From Avedoeria sp964651245 (lineage in GTDB: Bacteria; Chloroflexota; Anaerolineae; Epilineales; Epilineaceae): a DNA stretch of 64,000 nucleotides. Shown piece after piece: positions 8,205 through 16,977 of the stretch. The position numbers and the translations under genes are program-made. How positions within the stretch are numbered: the first letter of the stretch is position 1; each line of letters starts with the position of its first letter. The notes beneath the pieces are model-generated. The model had not been told where the DNA came from. It saw only the letters and a list, made by a program, of their open reading frames with translations, and searched no databases. The stretch lies in the NCBI GenBank assembly GCA_964651245.1, contig CAZYVI010000003.1:1-64000 (forward strand). The letters are read 5' to 3'.

Positions 8205-9616
8205 CTACCGCAACGCCGACGGCAGCAGCCCCATCTGCTCGCGGTACTTGGCCACCGTGCGGCGCGCGATCTTGAAGCCGCGCTCCGCCAGCCGGGCGGC
8301 CAGCTCGGTGTCGGTCAGCGGCGTCGTCTCGGTCTCGATGAGCTCGCGCAACACGTCCTGGACCGAGAGCGCCGCCCGGAAGAACGACGCGTACGGGATC
8401 ACGTGCCGGTTCGGCAGCATGACGTGCTTGCCGGCCGTCGCCCGGCTGATCGTCGACTCGTGGAGGTCGAGCGCCTCGGCCACCTCGGCGCGGGTGAGCG
8501 GCACCAGGTAGCGCGGGCCGCGGCGGATGAACGCGTCCTGGGTGCGCACCACGTACGCCGTCACCCGCTGCATCGTCGCCCGGCGGTCGTCGATGAAGCT
8601 CAGGAAGCGCCGCGCCCGTTCGACGTGCTCGGCGACGTGGGCCCGCTCGGCGTCCGTCATCGGCGTCGCCGCGCGCGCCGCCGGGCCGCTCCTGTCGCCG
8701 CCGCCCGCCGCGCCGGCGCCGAGGCGGCGGTAGAGGGGATCGATCGCCAGCCCGGTGCGCAGCGAGCGGACGATCTCGATCTCGATCTCGCCGTCACGGC
8801 CGTAGCGCAGCACGACGTCGGGCGCCACGCTGCCGGGACCGGTCTGGCGGTCCCAGGGCAGCAGGTCGGTCTGTTCGGCCACCGGGAAGGGCCGCAGGTG
8901 GCTGCGGATGAAGTCGCGGCCGGCGATGACCTCGTCCGTCGTGGCGCCCAGCGCCGCCGCGATCGCCGCGTAGCGCCCGTGGGCCAGGTCGTCGAGGTGG
9001 TCGTCGACGAGCGCCGCCGCCAGCGGGTGGGTCGCCCCGACCTCGGCCCAGCGCTCGAGCTGGATCCGCAGACACTCCGCCACCGACCGCGCGCCGAGCC
9101 CCAGCGGCCCGGCGTGCTGGAGCGCCACCAGCACGCGCATCACCCGCGCCTCGTCGACCCGCAGCGACGCCGCCACCGTCGCCACGGGCATCGCCAGCAT
9201 CCCGCGCTCGTCGAGCTCGCCGATGAGGAACTCGGCGATGGCGAGGTCGTCGTCGCTCAGCACCGCCGCCAGCTCGAGCAGCAGGTGCTCGGTGAGCGAG
9301 CGCTGGTCAGCCACGGTGCGAAAGGCGTCGAGCTCGTCGTCGTCGAGCTCCGCCACGTCGCCGGCCGCCGAGCGCGCCAGCGACTCGCCCCGCGCGCAGC
9401 GGTAGCACGCGCCGTTGGCCAGCAGCGGGTCGCCGCAGGCCGGGCAGCGCGCCACCTCGCGCAGCTCGAGGGCCGGGTTGCGCTCCAGCTCGGCCTGGAT
9501 CAGGGCGTCGAGCTCCTGGCCCGAGAGCTGCAGGATCTCGGTGAACGCGATCAGGCTGGGCGACGGCCGCAGCCCGAGGCCCATCTGCTGGCCCTGGTCG
9601 AACCGCATGCCCATCG

Positions 9617-9620
<4 letters not shown>
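8205..9620 (-). CDS. rpoN: RNA polymerase sigma-54 factor with C4 zinc-ribbon insert
   Basis: Directs RNA polymerase to -24/-12 promoters, where AAA+ activators open the complex. The 471 residues show region I (Gln/Leu-rich, residues 1-50), a core-binding domain (about 100-290), an HTH (LTRAEVAEALDLHESTISRA) and the C-terminal RpoN box ARRTVAKYRE (about 452-461). Odd feature: between region I and the core-binding domain sits CPAC-x9-CYRC (C59, C62, C72, C75), a plausible zinc ribbon. The ATG at 9620 overlaps the stop of the NtrC-type regulator by four bases (ATGA), so translation is probably coupled. An in-frame ATG two codons later is possible. Confidence 0.93.
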
Positions 9621-10984
<1,364 letters not shown>

Positions 10985-11007
10985 GGCGTGCCCCCGCAGT
11001 GCGCCCG

Positions 11008-11013
11008 ATTATA
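11008..11013 (-). promoter_or_regulatory. -10 element of the NtrC-type regulator/rpoN operon
   Basis: A perfect TATAAT on the minus strand, 23 nt before the start codon, predicting a leader of roughly 17 nt that contains a GGGGG Shine-Dalgarno-like run. No consensus -35 at 17 nt, so recognition may depend on an activator. Confidence 0.5.
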
Positions 11014-11097
11014 CCGGCCGCCCCGAGGCCGCGTCGCGGTCCGGACGCTGACCGGACCGGGGCGAAACGACGACGGTCGCCGCCGCGCAGCCGCTGG

Positions 11098-11103
11098 TAT
11101 GAT
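11098..11103 (+). promoter_or_regulatory. -10 element placed for a leaderless histidine kinase mRNA
   Basis: TATGAT ends 6 nt before the ATG at 11110. Transcription normally starts about 7 nt past the hexamer, so the mRNA would begin at or next to the start codon. No Shine-Dalgarno site fits in between. Confidence 0.45.
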
Positions 11104-11109
11104 GGCCGC

Positions 11110-12732
11110 ATGCCCCCCGACGCCGCCGACCGCGCCACCGAGCCGGGCGACGGGCTGCCGCGGCGCCCGCTGTCCGCCACGCTGGGCGGGCTGCTGGCGG
11201 TGGCCGCCCGCGCCTTCGACGCCGACGCCGCGGCGCTCTACTTGGTCGACGCGGGCGAGGGCGACCTCGTCCTCTCGGCCGGACACGCCGTGCCGACGGC
11301 GGCGCTGGGCCATCGCCTGGCCGTCGGCGAGGGGCTCGTCGGGCGGGTGGCGGCGGAGGCGCGCAGCCTGGTCAGCGACGAGGTCGGGCTCGACCCGCGC
11401 ACGCTCCACCAGCGCCCCGACTGGGACGCGCCACCGCCTGTCCGCACCTTTCTGGGGCTGCCGCTGCGCGCCGGCGTGCCGGTCCTGGGCGTCGTCGAGC
11501 TGACGCGCCGCCGGCCGGAGCCGTTCGCGCCCGAGGCGCGCGGCCAGGCCTCCATCCTGGCCGACGCGGCGGCGCTGCTCATCGAGCAGACGCGGCTGGC
11601 GGAGCAGACGGCGCCGCTGACCGGCGATGACGACGTGGTGACGCTGGGCGGCGCCGACCCGCTGGGCGTGGCGGCCCTCAACCGCCGGCTGCTGTTCACC
11701 AGCGCCAGCCCGGCGTTCTGCCAGCTGACCGGCCTGGCGGTCGAGGACCTCATCGGCCGGCCGGCCCTGACCGTGCTGCCGTTCCTCGGCCGGGCGCGGG
11801 CTCGCGACGCGCTCCAGGCCGCCCAGCGCGGCCTGCCGGGCCACCTGTCCAACCTGCGCCTCACCGACCGCGCCGGGCGCCCACGGCGCGAGGTCTACAG
11901 CGTGACGCTCATCCCGATCGCCGACCCGCTCGGCGGCGGCGGCATCGTCATGGCCCTGCAGGACGCCACGGCACGGGCGCGGCTCGAGTCGGAGCTGCGG
12001 CAGCAGGGCCAGCACGCCAACGAGGCGCGCGAGCGGCTGCGGGCCGTCATCGAGGTCGTCAGCCACGAGCTCCGGACGCCGCTGACCAGCGTCCTGGGCT
12101 ACGCCCACCTCCTGCACGACCGGCCCGACGCCGACGCCGCGCGCCGCGCCGAGTGGTCGGCGCTCGTCATCGACAAGGCGCGCGTGCTGTCGCGCCAGAT
12201 CGACGAGATCACCGACCTGGCCCGGCTCGGCAGCGTCTCGTTCGCCCTCGAGCGCACCGCGATCGACCTCGTCGAGGTGGCGCGCGCGGTCGCCGCCGAC
12301 GTCCGGGCCCAGGCGCCGGGCGCCGAGGTCGTCGTCGAGGCGCCGCGCCGGCCGGTGCGGCTGGCGGCCGACCGCGACCGCATCGTCCAGGTGCTGGCGA
12401 ACCTGGTCGGCAACGCCGTGAAGCACGGCCCGCCGGACCGGCCGATCCGGGTGACCGTGGCCGGCGACGCCGAGACGGCCGAGGTGGCGGTCCTCGACGA
12501 CGGGCTGACGATCCCGCCCGCCGACGCGGCGCGGATCTTCGAGCCGTTCGTCCGCCTGGCGGCGTCCGGTTCGCGCGGCAGCGGCCTCGGCCTGGCGGTG
12601 GCGCGCGGCATCGTCGAGGCGCACGGCGGCCGGCTGTGGCACGCGCCGGGGCCGGGCGGGCGCGGCAATGCGTTCCGCTTCACGCTGCCGGTGCGCGATT
12701 GGGGCGGTGCGGCGGAGACGTCAGGGCTGTAG
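11110..12732 (+). CDS. Soluble sensor histidine kinase (GAF-PAS-HisKA-HATPase)
   Basis: A 540-residue kinase with no membrane segment, so it senses a cytoplasmic signal. Order: GAF domain (about 25-165), PAS domain (about 185-290), a short coiled coil (292-315), the DHp helix with phospho-acceptor H319 (VVSHELRTPL) and a HATPase domain with N-box (LVGNAVKH) and G2 box (GSGLGLAV). The G1 box reads DDGLTIPP rather than D-x-G-x-G, losing the second glycine. It lies divergently 125 bp from the NtrC-type regulator and is the obvious partner. It converges with the discoidin gene, and the coding regions overlap by 12 bases at 12721-12732. Confidence 0.92.
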   Translation: MPPDAADRATEPGDGLPRRPLSATLGGLLAVAARAFDADAAALYLVDAGEGDLVLSAGHAVPTAALGHRLAVGEGLVGRVAAEARSLVSDEVGLDPRTLHQRPDWDAPPPVRTFLGLPLRAGVPVLGVVELTRRRPEPFAPEARGQASILADAAALLIEQTRLAEQTAPLTGDDDVVTLGGADPLGVAALNRRLLFTSASPAFCQLTGLAVEDLIGRPALTVLPFLGRARARDALQAAQRGLPGHLSNLRLTDRAGRPRREVYSVTLIPIADPLGGGGIVMALQDATARARLESELRQQGQHANEARERLRAVIEVVSHELRTPLTSVLGYAHLLHDRPDADAARRAEWSALVIDKARVLSRQIDEITDLARLGSVSFALERTAIDLVEVARAVAADVRAQAPGAEVVVEAPRRPVRLAADRDRIVQVLANLVGNAVKHGPPDRPIRVTVAGDAETAEVAVLDDGLTIPPADAARIFEPFVRLAASGSRGSGLGLAVARGIVEAHGGRLWHAPGPGGRGNAFRFTLPVRDWGGAAETSGL

Positions 12733-14130
12733 CGGGGCGGGCAGTTCGATGGGGTCGAGGGGCCGCGGGTCGTCGGACGCCCAGCGTTCGACCTGCAGCC
12801 GCGCGCCCTGGGCGACGGCGTCGCGGCCGAGCGCGGCGGCGGCGTCGGCGTCCGTGGCGGCGGGCTGGCGGTCGAGGTAGGCGCGCAGGTCGAGCGCGCC
12901 GGCCAGCGTGGCGCTCGGCGGCTGGGCGTAGAGCTCGAGCTCGCGGATGCCCACGTGGTCGAACGCGACGTCGGACTCGTCGATCACGACCCAGACCTCG
13001 TCGACGCTGAACGGCGTGCCCCACGACACGGCGTTGGGCACCTCCCAGCCGTCGTTCTCGAGCGGGAAGTACGCTTTGAGCCACTCGCCGTCGGCGCGCA
13101 GATGGATCCGGTACTGGCGGGCGAACGCCCGGTCCCACAGGATCCGCACCGCCGAGATGTCGGCGCGCAGCGGGCTGTAGACGACGCGCAGCCACGTCGG
13201 CGCCGTCATGCGCCGCGCGGCGGCGCCGTGCCAGGCCGTGCCGTCCTGGCCGTCGACGGCGTGGCGGGCCGGGTAGAGCGGCTGCTCCGACGACGCGTCG
13301 ACGTGGTGGCCGCGGGCCAGGTTCGTCACCTGGCGGCCGTAGACCTCCCACTCGCGCAGCTCGAACCCGGCGGCGGCGTCGGCCGGCGTGACGAGGTAGA
13401 GCAGGAACACCTGCGCTCGGACCAGCGGCACGACGACCGTCTCGTCGCCGCCGCGCCCGGCCGGGTTGAAGTAGAGCGCCGACCAGTCGCCGCCGCGGCC
13501 GTTGCCGCGGTCCCACATGTAGATGCCGTAGCGCGCGGCGTGGCCGGCGCCCCAGCGGAAGACGAACTTGTGGACGCTCTGCTCCGACTGGAGGTCGACG
13601 TAGAGCCAGCTCACCGCGCCGCCCGGCGCGCGCCAGGCGGTGGCGGTGCTGCCGTCGTTCACCTGGCCGCCGTTCGGGTCGGGGTTGCCGGCCGGCACCT
13701 GGACCGGCCGGCCCAGGGCCAGGTTGGGGTCGTTCGGCGCGGCGGTCGGCGCGGCGCAGGGGTGGGCCGAGATGCCGCTGACGTCGACGAAGGCGCCGCC
13801 GCCCGGACAGCTGTTCTGGCGGCCGGTCAGCGTGACCTCGAGGTCGGCGTAGCCGTCGAGCGGCAGGCCGGTCGAGCCGATGGGCACCGGCGCGCCGCCG
13901 CCGCACGGCTCGAGCCGCCACGCCGCCGCCGGGCAGCCGGGCGACGCCCCCCGCCGCAGCGTGCCGCTGAGCGTGACCGGCGTCGGCGTGGCCTGCTGGG
14001 CCGGCGCCGCCCGGGCGGGCACGTCGACCGGCGCGAAGACGGCGGCCAGCGCGGCCGACAACGCCGCAGCCCCGGCCGCGGCGGCGGCGCGCCGCCAGCC
14101 GCGCCGCCGCGCCGCGGTTCGGCGCGCCAT
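12721..14130 (-). CDS. Secreted protein with two discoidin (F5/8 type C) domains
   Basis: A 469-residue exported protein. Residues 1-45 contain an Arg-rich N-terminus and hydrophobic core (signal peptide or anchor). A Cys-containing region (about 50-135) is followed by two F5/8 type C-like domains: NLALGRPVQV...VNDGSTATAW (about 145-280) and NLARGHHVDASS...AVDGQDGTAWHG (about 285-420). Each has the opening N-L-A-x-G and D-G-x-x-x-T-A-W signatures. Such domains bind glycans or membranes. The ATG at 14130 overlaps by one base the stop of the upstream membrane regulator (TGATG), so translation is coupled. The two genes and the ECF sigma gene form one operon. Confidence 0.87.
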   Translation of the reverse strand: MARRTAARRRGWRRAAAAAGAAALSAALAAVFAPVDVPARAAPAQQATPTPVTLSGTLRRGASPGCPAAAWRLEPCGGGAPVPIGSTGLPLDGYADLEVTLTGRQNSCPGGGAFVDVSGISAHPCAAPTAAPNDPNLALGRPVQVPAGNPDPNGGQVNDGSTATAWRAPGGAVSWLYVDLQSEQSVHKFVFRWGAGHAARYGIYMWDRGNGRGGDWSALYFNPAGRGGDETVVVPLVRAQVFLLYLVTPADAAAGFELREWEVYGRQVTNLARGHHVDASSEQPLYPARHAVDGQDGTAWHGAAARRMTAPTWLRVVYSPLRADISAVRILWDRAFARQYRIHLRADGEWLKAYFPLENDGWEVPNAVSWGTPFSVDEVWVVIDESDVAFDHVGIRELELYAQPPSATLAGALDLRAYLDRQPAATDADAAAALGRDAVAQGARLQVERWASDDPRPLDPIELPAPLQP

Positions 14131-16094
14131 CACGGCGCCACCGCCGGCGTGGCCGCCGCGCCGTGGTTGCGCGGCACGACGAAGACGATGATCCGCCCGG
14201 TCGCCCGCGTTGCCCCGTCCGAATCGCGTACGGCGGCCTCGAGGGCGACGAGGAGCTTGCTGACCCCGCTCAGCGCCGTCTTGGGCGTGAACGATGCCCG
14301 GGCCGACCGGGCGTCGCCGGACTGGACCAGCTCGGGGTCGTGGGGCGGGTTGGGGCTGCTGGTGGTCCAGGCGATGTCCCAGCCCTGGGGCAGCGTCCAG
14401 CCGGCCAGGTCGAGCTGGCAGTCGGTGGTCTGGTAGACCTCGACGGTGGTGGCGCTGCAGCTCAGCACCGGCTCGGCCGGCATGGCGGGCTGGGCGGTGG
14501 GCGTAGCCGCCTCGGTCGGGGTGGCGAGGGGTGTCGGCGTCGTGGCGACCGCGGTGGGCGCCGGCGTCGTGGGCAGCGTGGCCGGCGGCGTCTCGGCCGT
14601 GGCGCTCGGCGCCGGCGCGGCCTCGCTGGGCTCGGCGGTCGGCGCCGGGCCATCGGTGGGCGTGGCACGGGCCGCGGTCGGCGTCGGGTCGGCCGGGCGG
14701 CGGGTCGGGCGCGGGTCCCGATCGCCGCCGGGCGACGGGTCGGACGGGCCGATGGCGACCGCCGCGGGGTTGCTCGAGCGTACGGCGGCCGCCGCGAGGA
14801 CCGAGCCGGTCGCCCCGTCGCTCGGACCGGCCGCGGCGGGCGCGCCGGGTCCGCCGGGCCGTGCGGCGCGGCGGGTGACGGGGTCGGGCAGCGGCACGTC
14901 GGCGATGGCCGGCGCCCGAAGCGGTCCGACGATGCTCGGGCGAGCGGTCCAGGGCTGGCCGGCGGCGGCGCGCAGCGCCAGCACGGCGGCCGGGTCGGCC
15001 AGGCGCGGGATGAGGTGCTCGGCCAGCGGCCGGCCGCCGTCGAGGGCCAGGATGGCCTCGTCGACGAGGGCGCGGGCGCCGCGCCACGGCATGGCGGGCA
15101 GGACGCCGCGGTGGGCGATCAGGTCGCCGCGGGCGCCGAGCAGCCAGCGCAGCAGCGGCTCGGCGACGCGGTCGTGCGGCACCCGCAGCGCCAGGGCGGC
15201 GTCGGCGGCGGCCAATGCGGCGGTGACCTCGCGGTTGAACTCGGCCAGCGTCAGGCCGGCCAGCGGCGGCCGGGCGACCGCCTCGTCGAGCCGGCGGTCG
15301 GCGAAGGCCAGGTGGTGGTCCATCGCCCGCGTCGGGCCGTCGAGCCAGAGCTGGGCGCGCTCGGTCGTCCGCTTCACCGGGTAGAGCCAGTCGCCGGGCA
15401 GCGCGCTGGCGGCGGCGTACGTGACCCCGGCGCCGGCGAACACGATGACCGCCGCGGCGGCGCCCGCCATGAGCTTGGTGCTCTGCCACAGCCGGCGCCC
15501 GAGGCGCAGCGACAGCGGTGCGCGGGCCGGCCGCCGCAGGCTGCTGGGCGGCGGGGCCGCGGCCAGGGCGTCGCGCAGACGGGTGCGGAAGGCGTCGCGC
15601 GGGGCGGGGGCGTCGGGCAGCTCGTAGAGCGTGGCGGCCAGGGCTACGAGCTCGGCCAACTCGGCGTCGCCGCCCGCCGCGCCCAGCCGATCGCGCACCC
15701 GCGCCGGCGGCTCGCCGGCGGCCAGGGCGGCGAGCGAGGCGTCGAAGGCGCGGCTGAGCTCGGTCGTCGAGAGCGGCGGCGCCTCGGCCGCGGCCGGCTC
15801 GGCCGCCGCGGCGGTCGCCAGCGACGACGGCGCCGGGGCGTCGGCCAAGCGCTGGGCGAGGGCGGCCCGGAAGGCCGGTGCAGGCGGCGGCGGCTGGGGC
15901 AGGCCGTCCAGCGCGGCGGCCAGCGCGGCCAGCGCGGCGACGGCGGGATCGGCGGCCGTCGGATCGACGGCCGCTAGATCGACGGCCGAGGGGTCGGCGC
16001 GGCGCGGCGCGGCGCCGCGCGAGCCAGCCGCCCGGGCGCGGCGCTGGGCGGTGATGAGGGCGTCGAGCGCCCGGGCGGGAGACGGTGCGTCCAC
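14130..16094 (-). CDS. Single-pass membrane protein, DUF5667-type, putative anti-sigma factor
   Basis: A 654-residue protein following the ECF sigma gene by 21 bp. The cytoplasmic part (1-205) contains two similar modules ending in LPQPPPPAPAFRAALAQRL (about 65-83) and LPDAPAPRDAFRTRLRDAL (about 159-177), each with A-P-x-S-S-L after it: an internal duplication. A transmembrane helix spans about 207-229, followed by the DUF5667 start ALPGDWLYPVKRTTERAQLW. The extracytoplasmic part continues with a long Pro/Thr/Ala linker (about 440-560) and a beta-rich terminal domain with two cysteines. Position and topology suggest it restrains the sigma factor, but no classic zinc anti-sigma motif is visible. 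Start is GTG. Confidence 0.8.
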   Translation of the reverse strand: MDAPSPARALDALITAQRRARAAGSRGAAPRRADPSAVDLAAVDPTAADPAVAALAALAAALDGLPQPPPPAPAFRAALAQRLADAPAPSSLATAAAAEPAAAEAPPLSTTELSRAFDASLAALAAGEPPARVRDRLGAAGGDAELAELVALAATLYELPDAPAPRDAFRTRLRDALAAAPPPSSLRRPARAPLSLRLGRRLWQSTKLMAGAAAAVIVFAGAGVTYAAASALPGDWLYPVKRTTERAQLWLDGPTRAMDHHLAFADRRLDEAVARPPLAGLTLAEFNREVTAALAAADAALALRVPHDRVAEPLLRWLLGARGDLIAHRGVLPAMPWRGARALVDEAILALDGGRPLAEHLIPRLADPAAVLALRAAAGQPWTARPSIVGPLRAPAIADVPLPDPVTRRAARPGGPGAPAAAGPSDGATGSVLAAAAVRSSNPAAVAIGPSDPSPGGDRDPRPTRRPADPTPTAARATPTDGPAPTAEPSEAAPAPSATAETPPATLPTTPAPTAVATTPTPLATPTEAATPTAQPAMPAEPVLSCSATTVEVYQTTDCQLDLAGWTLPQGWDIAWTTSSPNPPHDPELVQSGDARSARASFTPKTALSGVSKLLVALEAAVRDSDGATRATGRIIVFVVPRNHGAAATPAVAP

Positions 16095-16115
16095 GTGCGG
16101 CGTCCGAATCGTCGT

Positions 16116-16769
16116 TCAGCTCAGGACGAGCTCGTCTTGCTCACGGTGCAGCAGCTCGCGCAACGCCGACAGGGCGCGGAACTGGAGGCCCCGGATCGCA
16201 CCGCGGCGCTTGCCCATGAGCTCGGCGACCTCGCCGGTGTCGAGCCCTTCGAAGAAGCGAAGCACGAGCACCTGTTGCTGCTCCTCGGTCAGTCGGCCGA
16301 TGGCGTGGCGGACCCGCTCCATCGAGATCATCTCGGCCAGGACGCGCTCGGGGCGGACGTCGTCGCGGCTGGCCTTGGCTTCCAGTTGTTGTGTCGCGTC
16401 GTCGAGGCCGTAGACCTCGCGGCGGCTGCGGTGGTGGTCGACGACGAGGTTGTGGGCGATCCGGAACAACCAGGCCCCGAACGGATGATCGCGCCACTCG
16501 TAGTCGCCGATCGCGTCCCAGGCCTTGAGGAACGTCTGGCCCGTCAGGTCCTCGGCTTGCGCCCGGTGGCCCACCTTGAAGTAGACATAGCGGTAGATCC
16601 GGTCGACGTAACGCTCGTACAATGCGCCGAACGCGTCGCGGTCGCCGCTGCAGGCCTTGGCGGCCAGCTGCCGCTCGGCGTCCAGGTGGGCCGCGGCGTC
16701 GCTCGGCTCGGTCGTGTCGGCCATAACGCGCGGCGGAGTGCCCGTGTTACGGATGCTCTCGACGCTCAT
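16116..16769 (-). CDS. ECF-type RNA polymerase sigma-70 family factor
   Basis: A 217-residue alternative sigma factor. Region 2 is clear (RDAFGALYERYVDRIYRYVY, then AEDLTGQTFLKAW), and region 4 reads LTEEQQQVLVLRFFEGLDTG followed by the HTH with EVAELMGKRRGAIRGLQFRA. I chose the ATG at 16769 because GAGGT lies 7 nt upstream; a second ATG at 16724 has no ribosome binding site. It heads an operon with the membrane protein (likely its regulator) and the double discoidin protein, and is divergent from a secreted carboxypeptidase gene. A cell-surface regulon is the natural inference. Confidence 0.92.
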   Translation of the reverse strand: MSVESIRNTGTPPRVMADTTEPSDAAAHLDAERQLAAKACSGDRDAFGALYERYVDRIYRYVYFKVGHRAQAEDLTGQTFLKAWDAIGDYEWRDHPFGAWLFRIAHNLVVDHHRSRREVYGLDDATQQLEAKASRDDVRPERVLAEMISMERVRHAIGRLTEEQQQVLVLRFFEGLDTGEVAELMGKRRGAIRGLQFRALSALRELLHREQDELVLS

Positions 16770-16977
16770 CGGCCAACCTCGGCGGCGCGGGCGTCGGCCC
16801 CCGCTGGGGGCGCACCGGACCGCACCGGGGGAAACGTCACCGTGTGCACAGGCGCCTCTCGAAGGAGGGGTGGGGGACCCGCGATCGAACCAGGCAGGGC
16901 CGGCCTGGCCCGCGCGCGCGGACCACTGGCCGGAGGGCATTGCGTAGGCGTATGACGTGGCAGCCATGGAGAATGAT

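Noticed and set aside
16724..16724. ATG at 16724 as the ECF sigma start
   Set aside because: No ribosome binding site; ATG 16769 has GAGGT at the right distance.
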